A stretch of 64,000 bases of DNA, taken from Inonotus obliquus. Its lineage: Eukaryota > Basidiomycota > Agaricomycetes > Hymenochaetales > Hymenochaetaceae. The DNA lies in NCBI GenBank assembly GCA_032164295.1, contig JAJHTX010000004.1:62001-126000 (forward strand), read 5' to 3'. Within the stretch, counting starts at the first letter, position 1. Each line of letters starts with the position of its first letter. Below are positions 52,401 through 61,107 of this stretch, one piece after another. The position numbers and the translations under genes are program-made. The notes beneath the pieces are model-generated. The model saw nothing but the letters and a program-made list of their open reading frames with translations, made no database searches and had not been told where the DNA came from.

Positions 52401-55272
52401 CTTGTCCATAATGATGGTGTTTTGAGTATCCTTCACTTCCGACACTCAATATACTTGATATTTCATCATCTGAATCTCGTAATTCTTCCTTCTTAGTCAT
52501 TCCATGCTCATACACACTTTGTGATGGCTGGTCTGGCTTCGTCTTCATGGTCTGAAGATCACGTTGATCACTCTCATAATCCGACTCTTGACTGAACTTT
52601 GGTTTCTTTGGAGCTGTGAGTGACTCTAGGCTGTCTGTTTCTCCTGAGCCTCTCATTCGCTTTCGATAGATCCTGATATTAGGTAATTCTGAGTCACTTC
52701 GAGCTTCTTTTTCTTCTCTGTCTTCTTCATCCTCTATCAATGTCAAATTCCTTGGCACTGATTTTTCTCCTGTTTCGATTTCCCATTCCTTGACAATACA
52801 TTGAGTTGATGAGGGTGGAACTGAAAATGCGGTATATGCAGTCCCTTCTTCATTTCGAACTTCTTCCAATGCCTTCTCTCTTATCTGAGTGAACTTCTCA
52901 AATAGAGCTTGGTAATCATCCTGATCATCGATATCAGGTTGAGCAGCGAACCATGTTGATGGATCATAGTCCCATGACTCATTGCTTCCATCAGGAGTTA
53001 CTAGCATCTCATATCTAGTCTTCGATCGAGTTGGATCTTCAGGGTCCTTGAATTGGAGATAAGTGCCATTAGGCCGTTCATCAATGGAGATAAGGTTTCC
53101 TCTCTGCCATGGTCTTCCAAGCAGTAAGTCGAATGGAACTTGGCTTCCAACATAGATGTTGCCTATGGTAATGATGCTTCCAATGTCAAGTCGAACTCCT
53201 GTGAGTAATCCTTCTAACATTCCTTGTCCTCCATTAGCATCGTTCATATTCATTTTCTGAGTTTTGTCAATGGGTCTTTGGATGAGCTGTGCGAATCGAC
53301 TATGACAGATGTTCATTTGCGATCCAGTATCGAGAATAGCATTGATGTCATGTCCTCCGCAATTGACTGTTAATCGAATAAGTCTGCCATGAGTCTTGGC
53401 AATCACTGGTCGAGTCCAGAATGCTTCTGAATTATCCTCTGAATCTTCTTCAACAATATTGGCTCTCATTATCATTTCTGGAGCGGGTTTGATGGTCTTG
53501 TACTGAAGCTTATCAGCGATGATCCGGGCTAATCCGGGAGAAGCTCCAAGAAGATCTCGAGTTGAGATAAGTTGATCCTGGGAAAGGATTTTGTCAGCGA
53601 CTGTCTGAAGATTAACACTGGCTGACATCTCCGACTGGCGTGGTGTACGATGTGCTGTTTGCGACTTGTCTCCCGTAGGTTCTTCTTTGCTAGTTGATAC
53701 TCTTGAACTATTCCTTGGGTCGATCTTCTGTACCAACTGCTCATCAGTCATAGTGATATCTTTGACACTTGGCTGAGTCTTGGCTGGTGGACTGATTGTC
53801 TCTGCTTGCGACTTTCGAGGTATATGATCGATGACGACTTCTGGTTCTGCTCTCCTTGATGGTCTTGACTGAATGGGTCTTTCCATTACATCCTTGCGCT
53901 TGTGATTGGTTGTCTTCTGAGAACGAGTTATCGGATATCCAATCTCATCTTCTTCTGGGTGCGCATATAATGTCTCGCTAGTTTCCGATGAGGATTGACA
54001 TGTGATAAAGTTGACCTTGCTTTCTGCTGAGTGTTGGCGTTTAGCAGCTTGGACTAATGATTCTCCAAATGCTCGCCTGATCACTTCTCCATTTCCCATG
54101 CAAAGTTTCCCTGAGTTATCAAACTTGGCAATTCCTTGGGAAACAATGTTCTTCACCTCTGAACATGTTCGAAGTCCATGTCCCATTTGTCCACATCCAA
54201 AACAATTACGATAGGGAGCTCTCTCGATGTTTCCACCTCGAGGTTTATTCTTCTCTTGATCTGGCTGAGTCTCGACACGATTATTGGACCTAAGATCTGG
54301 AGAACGAATGGCTTGTGCAACTAAAGGGTCGAGTTTGACTGCCTTGTAGTACAAAAGACCATACTTTGGATCTGATATCGAGAGCTTCGACATTTGTTCG
54401 ATCAGCTTCTCTACCTCATCAGGTTCTGTCTTCTTCACCCTATCCTGAGCTCTTCTCAACTTCGAATCAGTCTTGCCGATCTTTGGAGACTGAGTTTCCC
54501 TTATCCTATCGGATACGATCTTGACCTCATCCTCATCTTCCTTCTCATTACTTCCGAGGTCATCTTCAGGTTCATCTCTGAATGGGTTTGGAGTTTCCTT
54601 CTTTTCCTCCCCATCAATCATGTCGAACCTGTCTGCATTCAACATTGACTCTGCAGCATTCCATATCTGCTCCAAATCGAAAGGTTCAGCCATGTCATGG
54701 TCTGGATCCTTTAGTAAGAGTCGATTCTCTAGGTGTGCTCGAGTGTAGTCATCGAGTCCATTCCAAAAATAGGTAGCCTGTTCCTCCTTGGTTATTTTCT
54801 TGTGAGCGAATAGCCATCCTCCTATCTTGGTAAACTCTCTGGAATACTGCGTGAATTGTTTCCAGCTCTTGACTCTCGAGTCTCGATTAGCGTACATGAA
54901 TCTCTTGAGATCCATCTTTGTATATCTCTTCTCATTGAGCTGGGCATCGAACAGCCTCAGCAGTTGAGTCTTGAGATTCTTCCAATTGGGTATAGCGAAA
55001 TCATTAAGACCTTCGATCACCTGGATTACCTGCCTCGAGCAGTATCGAGTGATGGTCTTGCACTTGTCTGTGTCAAGCGTGACATTGTACTTAGAACACA
55101 ATTGTTCATAATAATCTAGAAAGGCCTTGACTTCTGAGAAATGTCCCGTGAATGTCTTGGGAGCATTCTTCGAGGTCGAGTATGGCATATCTAGAACCGA
55201 TAACGATGTCTGATTGGTTGAGGGAACTTCTTCCTCATGATTGGTAGTCTGTGTAGCACTGTCAGTGGTCAT
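49486..55272 (-). CDS. Gypsy Gag-protease ORF with a long C-terminal extension (1928 aa)
   Basis: The first ATG after the PBS. Residues 30-240 are a Ty3-like Gag (FTGHFSEVKAFLDYYEQL, WKNLKTQLLRLFDAQ, KSWKQFTQYSREF). A zinc knuckle NCFGCGQMGHGLRTC lies near residue 350. An aspartic protease follows, with ILDTGSQMN near 649 and FDLLLGRPW near 715. Then come about 750 residues of Ser/Asp/Arg-rich, poorly ordered sequence, and from about residue 1491 a hydrophobic stretch MLSFFVNTLVLVILCIQL followed by ASPLPLQ, and a structured 400-residue region (LPTSDFAYYMQKVHDSS, HQMGSYLLYAPLAQYSDWP, HDLCKESYTIGPHLPYDP) ending SSSDISPF. The extension after the protease is unusual; RT is in a separate ORF. It could be its own product, with a signal peptide, made from an internal start. 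Confidence 0.88.
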   Translation of the reverse strand: MTTDSATQTTNHEEEVPSTNQTSLSVLDMPYSTSKNAPKTFTGHFSEVKAFLDYYEQLCSKYNVTLDTDKCKTITRYCSRQVIQVIEGLNDFAIPNWKNLKTQLLRLFDAQLNEKRYTKMDLKRFMYANRDSRVKSWKQFTQYSREFTKIGGWLFAHKKITKEEQATYFWNGLDDYTRAHLENRLLLKDPDHDMAEPFDLEQIWNAAESMLNADRFDMIDGEEKKETPNPFRDEPEDDLGSNEKEDEDEVKIVSDRIRETQSPKIGKTDSKLRRAQDRVKKTEPDEVEKLIEQMSKLSISDPKYGLLYYKAVKLDPLVAQAIRSPDLRSNNRVETQPDQEKNKPRGGNIERAPYRNCFGCGQMGHGLRTCSEVKNIVSQGIAKFDNSGKLCMGNGEVIRRAFGESLVQAAKRQHSAESKVNFITCQSSSETSETLYAHPEEDEIGYPITRSQKTTNHKRKDVMERPIQSRPSRRAEPEVVIDHIPRKSQAETISPPAKTQPSVKDITMTDEQLVQKIDPRNSSRVSTSKEEPTGDKSQTAHRTPRQSEMSASVNLQTVADKILSQDQLISTRDLLGASPGLARIIADKLQYKTIKPAPEMIMRANIVEEDSEDNSEAFWTRPVIAKTHGRLIRLTVNCGGHDINAILDTGSQMNICHSRFAQLIQRPIDKTQKMNMNDANGGQGMLEGLLTGVRLDIGSIITIGNIYVGSQVPFDLLLGRPWQRGNLISIDERPNGTYLQFKDPEDPTRSKTRYEMLVTPDGSNESWDYDPSTWFAAQPDIDDQDDYQALFEKFTQIREKALEEVRNEEGTAYTAFSVPPSSTQCIVKEWEIETGEKSVPRNLTLIEDEEDREEKEARSDSELPNIRIYRKRMRGSGETDSLESLTAPKKPKFSQESDYESDQRDLQTMKTKPDQPSQSVYEHGMTKKEELRDSDDEISSILSVGSEGYSKHHHYGQEASTSQPFPTLMMSKKDIIVRNDEEELYSSKEMESDHYENEINPLLNALFSDFHEIGSPHTASGTLQVVHNDRESLCEDYLAGNQRGKAYKHKGKKSVQPKMHKSPKSHISASSVPITVIEPPLESRDPSDHSKPSYNLYGADPTKLRKKPRRRKRKLKVSIAERPMDGFAQSSSRSDSSRRADSNDITRKRNERHPVKLWPNLVNPKNATQIWNRQHGNRTHMLQPDPFHRKGGRHKQNKPRITKNDQEMKEIWPKSKREVFDHKRPSSSKESSIDRPPKTMRMSSTPMQIVAQGKRSVIEKGNSEFVNTHLCNTPYQTQHRNPTSLNAPNHTYDTPIESPCQRESNKPKMTKIGGDLTEMQGGERRHRYGDVAHPHTFPSPQTNELDLRDAQGSRLVHEVDDRHQKLTGDAREHLKDSSEAQNHSNPKSDFLVSSSTQITVADQPDGCEGSAEDADDDSIIIRIRINRRNRKESLPEVIDARKDRNAVHMAGNLPQDIANENDGPKRSTQTEDKPRMTASQGWRPVIKEKMSMLSFFVNTLVLVILCIQLTKASPLPLQMSSNDPSTLLTPPNTPQTLSETVNVEELVEIFERMKVGEPDSVMIEGRIATLTSQTPDGTETHTILHPHVDVLPPDQVETADQLLDALCTRMVPALRLPTSDFAYYMQKVHDSSMNKTGTLLLSPRGIKWTPIEPVDTEDGISTARFLEGQAVPYEGTVLRLDQFEARVRRSISTLPIQHQMGSYLLYAPLAQYSDWPLRDEITQLWIHLIDLHLQLSLADCACNGRYWALMPPEMLEELSKEWERVKKMLVEYATKLLEHDYSSELMEPMTRMEMHRDGTTSLHMCRRFHIVARDLELYIPAPLKGCQILREEEYLWLVCLNEAIAHAHDLCKESYTIGPHLPYDPITELIDEIAHARLPEEDWEVLPQPVTLRNNRDGATSPDSLGYESGISSNADEWNLSSSDISPF

Positions 55273-55375
55273 GATAACAATGCAAATGACTTAGCGAAAA
55301 ATTCTTCTTTGCTCTGATCGATGAGCGATGATGGTAAAACTTGATATGGTTACAACCACAACTATTGAATAGCTG

Positions 55376-55392
55376 CCCTGCGGTGGTCACCA
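55376..55392 (-). promoter_or_regulatory. Primer binding site of the Gypsy element
   Basis: On the minus strand, five bases after the 5' LTR end, the sequence TGGTGACCACCGCAGGG starts with the TGG expected opposite a tRNA 3' CCA end. The tRNA cannot be named without a tRNA list for this species. Confidence 0.6.
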
Positions 55393-55397
55393 AGTTT

Positions 55398-57161
55398 TGT
55401 CGTGCTGGGATGGTATTGGCTGTTGAATAACCAAGTACACTCCCACTGAGTCAACCGGTCTAATTATCTAGGCAGGTAGTCTTCCCAGTTGTTCGTTGAA
55501 GCTATGGGCAACTTGTTGTAGTTGGAGGGTTGAGAGACTCAAGTTTGAGTAGAGAGGTAGAGTGAGTGAGAGATGAGTCTTTATCCAATTCTCTTGAAAG
55601 CGAGTGATAGGTCACAATGGGTGAGGAGCAATTAAATTGTCCACACCGAGGTAGGCAATGACAAGCTATGCAGAATAGATGTCAATGTCTAGAGGGACAC
55701 ACACACTCGAAGTCTCAAGTTATTAGATATCGACTTTGAGAGGGAGTTTATCACCAATGTTCAATTGGAACAGAGGCGATACAATACCTTTGACTAGTAC
55801 CAAACTAGTCCTTGAGCAATGCAGTTACCCAGTCTTAAGCTGTGGTCAACTGTATGCGACGAAACCTTGACTTGACTTGCAAATAGTGTGACAAGGGGTC
55901 ACAGAGTGATGTGAGCTTGTCTTGTTCTGGGGGAGAACTCTGGTGAGTTATTCTATGGGGAGTTAATTCTATGCTCCTCTGGGGGGCTACATGCTGGTCC
56001 TTAAATACTAATTCCAAGACCAATTTACATAATCCACAGCATAAGCTAAAAATAGATCTGCATCAACCACATCATCAAAATTTGATATCTCCTTCCAAAG
56101 CTATGCATCAAATACTCCAAATCAAGTGATATGTATCAATGTATCAATGAGTTATTTGATGAATGATGCGCATCAATAAATTAATTGATGAGTGATGTGC
56201 ATCAATGCATGATTTGATGAATGCTGTGCATCAATGAATTACTTGATAGATGCTGTGCATCAATGAGTTATTTGATGAATGATGCGCATCAATGAGTTAC
56301 TTGATGAATGATGTGCCATCAATGAATCAATTGATGAGTCCAGAATATGGTTCAAGGTGATGACCTGATCGATGATCTAATCGATGACTTGATGAATGAC
56401 CTAATGGATGATATAATCGATTACTTGATGGATGAGATAATCGATGACCTAATAAATGATATAATCGATTACTTGATGGATGATATAATCGATGACCTGA
56501 TGGATGATATAATTGATTACCCAGTTTGGGCTTATTTGGTTTTTGGTATCTGGACTGTGGTCTTTGGTTTTTCCAGAGCGATGTATCGGATGGCTTCTCA
56601 GATAAGACCAAATGAATGGTGCAACCGGTGGTTCTTGAACCTTCATTTCTGCTTCTAGAGCGTGACCATATAAAGAATGGTTTGTTTATCTATCGCCGCT
56701 CGAGTTCCTTTTCTGCAATTATTTGTTCTAATGCCACCTTCACGACTTCGTGCACGACTTCACCATCTGCTCTGCCACGCTTCTGAACTTCTCAGGCTGA
56801 CTTTTGTGTATCGTCGCGCTTCCTCTAACCCGATTCAGTGAGTTACTTTCTCGACACTTTGCGATCTTTATGCTTAATAGCACGAAGAGTATTTGTGGAG
56901 ACGACTATCATGATCGAGGAGGAGTGGGTCGAGTGGGTACCGGTGCTTGTTACTAGACGAGTTGTGCTCAACGCTTGATAGTAAGCTTGGCACTTTCCAT
57001 CGGCTTTCGATTTGCTAACTTGTGTGCAGAATTACGAGTTACTGCGACGTCCGATATTTCTTGTTTATCCTTTCTGATGTCCTACTATGTTCTTGCTTCC
57101 GATAGTGTAAAGCGTGCCAATATTACGATTGTTTATGTCCAGGCAATATCCTGGCCTGACA
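55398..57161 (-). repeat. 5' LTR of the Gypsy element (1764 bp)
   Basis: Same length and ends as 42962-44725. In element sense it starts at 57161 (TGTCAGG) and ends at 55398 (CACGACA). Confidence 0.95.
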
Positions 57162-58062
57162 GCGCGATGGAAGTGACCGACGACCTCAAAATAGGCTCCG
57201 ACTTCGAAAGGAACAAGATGATCGTTATCGTCGAGGTAATAACCGACGATCGCGTAGGTGGGGTAACACTCGAGAAACCCGATATACTCACGGAGGGAAC
57301 GTGGTACACCGGACATGTAACGTCGATCGACTCGACGCTCAGATAGCACGTGAACTCTCACGTCGTCTCAGGGGGTTCAGCAACACTTCGACAAACAACT
57401 TTCCAACGAAACGTATCCGCAAGACACTACTGGGCTTTCTTGCCGCAAGCGACAACCGACGGTAGCGTTGTCAGAGAGAGGTGTCTAAGTCAAACGTCGA
57501 GTAAGGACGTGGGACGACACTTCACCAACAATAGGTATACGATCGTCTCAGGGGTCTGACGACTATCCACTGACCAACGTCGACGACGAGAGAAACAGAG
57601 GTGGAACGGAGGATATCAGAGACACGTACGAGTTTGTTGTTTTAACGTCGACAACAACGACACGAGTTAAGAGACTCTCTTGTTATGTTACGCTCTGCGC
57701 TGTCAGAGGCGTCGATCCGCAGATCAGAGACGTCGACGGCTGCAAGAGAACGAGCTACCACTTATTCACAAAAGACCGAAGTCTGCGACGTAGGTGATAG
57801 TACTAGATTTTAGCACGTCTATATAACGTACAAGGGGAATACGACTTACCTGCGACGTAGGTGATAGTACTAGAACAAGAGAGTGAAGAGACGATCACTC
57901 TCTAGTCCAGCCTTATATACCCAGACGCCGCGGGAAAGCTTTACATAAACTGTACAGTATAAACAAAGACAAAATAGAGACAAGGGAAGAAGGGGAATGG
58001 CGGGATAAAGTTGTTATAGATTGTGATTAGCTCAGCCAGTAGAGATTAAGTAAGGAACGTGA
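57162..58062. other. Gag-only element, region between Gag and ORF4; CpG-rich
   Basis: In element sense (minus) this is downstream of Gag. 57162-57315 continues ORF4 in frame with 42503-42961. 57330-57760 is rich in CGTCGAC/GACGTCG words, unlike the AT-rich flanks, with no clear ORF. A direct repeat CTGCGACGTAGGTGATAGTACTAGA occurs at 57782 and 57850. A TATA-like CTATATAACG lies at 57820. Confidence 0.5.
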
Positions 58063-59025
58063 TTAAAATGAAAGTAAATATGCATCAACGAATAGAAAGA
58101 ATGGCCGTATGAGAAAAAGAGAAAAGACGTCGTAACAGCTAGCTTCGTTGGAGCCTTCATATTCCGATTCTTCTCCTATCAATCTTCTCTTGAATTTTTG
58201 ATAGCCTGGTCTACTCGGAGGTTTTCCTTCTCGTGGTTTCACTCTGCATTCTCTGGCAATGTGACCTGGTTTACCACATCTGTAACAACCCGTCGTATTC
58301 TTCGGTTTTTGGTTACTCCGGTACCTGGGTTTTCCTTTATTAGTCCTCTTCCTGAATTTTCGTATGTCTACGTCCATTGGGACTACATCGTCTTTTCTCC
58401 TCTGGGGTTTTTCCCAGTTGCTCGTGAAGGTCTTAGTTCTTGCCTTGGCGCCATATCTTGCGCCTTCTAGTGCTACTGCTCGGCTCATCCAGTTTGCTAG
58501 CGTCCATTTCGCGCTTTCCGTTTGTCCTGCTAATTGCGCATAAATATAATCTTTCATCCCTCTTCTGTATAATACTGTAAGTGCCTTATCCGGCCATACT
58601 GCCTTATCTAATTCTGATACTATCTTTCCGAAATCGCTATTGTACTGCAATATGGAGCCTTCTTGTACAATATTTACTAATTTATTCGTTGCGTCTTCTA
58701 CAGGGTCATAGTATTGTTTGTGGTTACTCCTTATGTAGGTTAAGAATTCTTCAAACGTTTCCCATACTTGCCCTTTTCCTATCATATCTAGCGGATTTGT
58801 TTTTAACGCGGTGCTTACCCAGGTGGCAGCCTTTTCTTCCATGCACTGACACATGATATAGGCTTTGTTACTATCTGTTAGTGCCGCTTGCTTGTTGCTC
58901 TGATTTTGCGCATCCATCCATGCAAAATTACTAATCATTTTATTTATAAATACATCCACGTTCTCCTTATCTCTTCCTCTAAACTTCGGTGGTTTCTGCG
59001 ACATACTCATTTGTAGGCTCGTCAT
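58063..59025 (-). CDS. Gag-like protein with CCHC zinc knuckle (gag-only element)
   Basis: 320 aa, starting MTSLQMSMSQKPPKFRGRD, overlapping the end of the 532-aa ORF by 47 nt in another frame. The N-terminal 190 residues are helical Gag-type sequence (FINKMISNFAWMDAQ, QVWETFEEFLTYIRSNHKQY, LDKAVWPDKALTVLYRRGM, WTLANWMSRAVALEGARYG), followed by a basic linker and one zinc knuckle CYRCGKPGHIARECRVK near residue 253. A capsid/nucleocapsid function in particle formation and RNA binding is expected from the family. The tail after PSRPGYQKFKRR may be read-through. No protease follows. The overlap with the preceding ORF suggests frameshifting or re-initiation. Confidence 0.8.
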   Translation of the reverse strand: MTSLQMSMSQKPPKFRGRDKENVDVFINKMISNFAWMDAQNQSNKQAALTDSNKAYIMCQCMEEKAATWVSTALKTNPLDMIGKGQVWETFEEFLTYIRSNHKQYYDPVEDATNKLVNIVQEGSILQYNSDFGKIVSELDKAVWPDKALTVLYRRGMKDYIYAQLAGQTESAKWTLANWMSRAVALEGARYGAKARTKTFTSNWEKPQRRKDDVVPMDVDIRKFRKRTNKGKPRYRSNQKPKNTTGCYRCGKPGHIARECRVKPREGKPPSRPGYQKFKRRLIGEESEYEGSNEASCYDVFSLFLIRPFFLFVDAYLLSF

Positions 59026-60577
59026 CTTCGCTTGAATCCCAAGTCAACCGGTCTCTAAGTTCTTGTTCCGAGATTTCGAGTTCCGCTGGGTCGAATTCTA
59101 GTAACGCTAAATGCCTTCGATAATTGTCTTCTAGGTATTCGTCCTCTGTAGTGTTGCTACTGTGGGCTTGACTAACGTCGCTGAATGGGCTGGAGAACTC
59201 TTCTGAATTGCCACTGGTCGTGGATCCTGGGGAATAATACAATACCAACCTTCCTCTCGTTTCTACCTCTTCAATTATCCCCTGTTCTCGTTCGGTTCTC
59301 TGGACTTCCCTGGTTTCTTCTTTCCTATCGTTCGCTTCCCTTTGTTCTCGGATTCGACCTATGATTCCTTTAGCTATTCTGTCCTGATCTGCTTTTCGAT
59401 GATATTTGCGGCTAATGGTTATTGTTGGGATTTGTTCGTTTGTCGGTTTTAGTTCTTCTTGTAGCTCTGTAATTACTTCCTCGACTATTTCGTTTATGTT
59501 TAACCTAGCCAATCCTCGCAGGTCTATGCGGACGTTCCCTGTCTGATCTCGAGTAACGTTAATGCCGCTTGGTAGTCTTCTCCCGTTATCAAGTGTAACC
59601 CTGGAGGTACTACTTTCTTGGTTAATGCCTTCTTCTTCCTCCGTGATGGTAGTTAGGTTCTCACTTTCGTTTTCCGTCTGGGCCCTGAAGTCGACTACGT
59701 GTAATTGTATCTCTCCTTCTTCCGGTTCCTCGTCTGGAATAGTGGGAATTGGCGAGTCTGGGTGCCTGTAACTTTCGTCTCCGTTGAAGTCCCTAAACCC
59801 GTTTGGTTCTGAATTTGCCCAACGGCTCCCTGTTCCCCACTCTCCTCCGTTCTGCTCCGATTCGTTCGGTGATTCCCAACTGGCTTCGGACTGAGTTAGT
59901 TCCGGCGTTGGTGGATCTTGATCGTCTCCCAATAACGATCCGACGGTGTTCCAGTCTTGTTGGATTTCCGTTTCCTCTCGCTGTCTTTCTTCTCCTTCCC
60001 ACGCGGCGAGTGCGACTCTGATATCCGACACTTGATTCCTTAGGCGTAGGAAGTTTGTCTCGATGCGGCTTACTTTATCTAATAGTTCGCGCTGAAATTC
60101 GGCGTCTCGGTGTTCTCGGGCAGTCCACCGCTCTATATGCTCTTCTTGTCTTCGCTGTAGCGTCTCGAAGGTGTGTTGTACTTCTCTCGTTATTGTCCTG
60201 AGGATGCCTAGCTCTGTCTGGTTGTACCTTACTAACGTTCTGGTGATATGGTGTGCCTCGTCGTTACTCCTGTGCCAGCGGCTATGTTTCTCGATATGTT
60301 GATTGAACTGATGGTCTAGGTACACTCCCAATGCTTGATCCTTTTCAGCCTGTGTGTTGAGGATTAGTTCGATCCTTCCGGCCAATCGGTCCACTTGCGT
60401 TCCAATGGCAGTTGAGTAGTGATATATCCCCCACTGCGTTGCGTAGGGTTCGTAAATAGACAGGTATTGAAGTAGTCTTGTTCCTCGTCTGAGCGCACTT
60501 GCGATCGCTGTCCTATAGTAGATCGTACCAAATATGAATACTGTAACCAGCCCCGCGTATATTCCTTCGTAAGCCAC
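58979..60577 (-). CDS. Unknown 532-aa protein of the gag-only element (membrane segment plus coiled coil)
   Basis: Starts MAYEGIYAGLVTVFIFGTIY, a hydrophobic N-terminal segment (residues 5-25) that could be a membrane anchor, followed by RTAIASALRRG. Residues 60-210 are helical and charged (IELILNTQAEKDQALGVYLD, TLQRRQEEHIERWTAREHRD, NFLRLRNQVSDIRVALAAW), consistent with a coiled coil. The rest is acidic and Ser/Glu/Asn-rich with RIDLRGLARLNINEIVEEV and ISRKYHRKADQDR. No known domain. It is upstream of and overlaps Gag, so it may be translated first; a membrane-targeting or envelope-like role is speculation. Confidence 0.6.
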   Translation of the reverse strand: MAYEGIYAGLVTVFIFGTIYYRTAIASALRRGTRLLQYLSIYEPYATQWGIYHYSTAIGTQVDRLAGRIELILNTQAEKDQALGVYLDHQFNQHIEKHSRWHRSNDEAHHITRTLVRYNQTELGILRTITREVQHTFETLQRRQEEHIERWTAREHRDAEFQRELLDKVSRIETNFLRLRNQVSDIRVALAAWEGEERQREETEIQQDWNTVGSLLGDDQDPPTPELTQSEASWESPNESEQNGGEWGTGSRWANSEPNGFRDFNGDESYRHPDSPIPTIPDEEPEEGEIQLHVVDFRAQTENESENLTTITEEEEGINQESSTSRVTLDNGRRLPSGINVTRDQTGNVRIDLRGLARLNINEIVEEVITELQEELKPTNEQIPTITISRKYHRKADQDRIAKGIIGRIREQREANDRKEETREVQRTEREQGIIEEVETRGRLVLYYSPGSTTSGNSEEFSSPFSDVSQAHSSNTTEDEYLEDNYRRHLALLEFDPAELEISEQELRDRLTWDSSEDDEPTNEYVAETTEV

Positions 60578-60615
60578 TATAGTTATATTTAATTATATAT
60601 TCGATTTTTTTGTGC

Positions 60616-61005
60616 TTATACTTTACTTGCTTTTGCTTTCTCTTTCTTCCCGTTAAGTAGGGCTAGTAGTATTCGGTGTAATAGGTTGGCGTGTGCTTGC
60701 GCGGAGTACAACGTTCCTCCTCCGTTTTCTAGTGCTCTCTTAAATACACTTTCGTGTGGTGTAGGTGATACCTTGCCTATAACCCTTCCTGTCTTGAAAT
60801 AATCCCAGTAGAGATTTTGCCAAATTGGTTGCCTCGCTATTAGCTTCCACGCGTCTATATCCTTCGGCGCTCCTCGTTCTCGTTCCTGCGTTTGTTTTGT
60901 ACGCTCCAATGTTAACCCGACCTGTGGTTCTAGGTTTCGGTGGTTGTTACTGATGTCTATTTGCCGTTCCAGGTGGCCTACTGATTGGATAAGGGAATTA
61001 TTCAA
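60616..61005 (-). CDS. Unknown 129-aa protein of the gag-only element (first ORF)
   Basis: First ORF after the 5' LTR, about 100 bp downstream of it. Starts MNNSLIQSVGHLERQIDISN, contains DAWKLIARQPIWQNLYWDYF and HANLLHRILLALLNGKKEKA. Basic and helical, with no known domain. The ATG is preceded by a short leader; 38 nt separate it from the 532-aa ORF. It could be the N-terminal exon of that ORF if an unseen intron joins them. Confidence 0.45.
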   Translation of the reverse strand: MNNSLIQSVGHLERQIDISNNHRNLEPQVGLTLERTKQTQERERGAPKDIDAWKLIARQPIWQNLYWDYFKTGRVIGKVSPTPHESVFKRALENGGGTLYSAQAHANLLHRILLALLNGKKEKAKASKV

Positions 61006-61090
61006 TCAGTCTATTTGAATGACTAGTTCGTGCTATCACAATTACCTTTATTGGCAGTAGTCTGCGCTTGTTCCTTTAAGCTTGCCAAGA

Positions 61091-61106
61091 AGGGAGTTTA
61101 ATCCAG
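61091..61106 (-). promoter_or_regulatory. Candidate primer binding site of the gag-only element
   Basis: Right after the 5' LTR on the minus strand the sequence continues TCTGGATTAAACTCCCTT; a TGG two bases after the LTR end is the usual PBS start. Low information; the matching tRNA is not known. Confidence 0.35.
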
Positions 61107-61107
61107 A

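Larger units (their letters stand above)
42962..57161 (-). mobile_element. Full-length Ty3/Gypsy retrotransposon, 14.2 kb
   Basis: Two direct 1764-bp LTRs (42962-44725 and 55398-57161) with TGTC...GACA ends; wherever I compared them they are identical. Target duplication GCGC (42958-42961, 57162-57165). Sense strand is minus: 5' LTR 55398-57161, PBS, Gag-protease ORF, then RT-RNaseH-integrase ORF, then an antisense gene before the 3' LTR. RT before integrase places it in Ty3/Gypsy. It sits in ORF4 of the gag-only element. Confidence 0.95.

Noticed and set aside
58030..58050. TAGCTCAGCCAGTAGAG resembling the A box / D arm of a tRNA
   Set aside because: No B box (GGTTCGA-like) or acceptor stem pairing at the right distance, so no tRNA is called.
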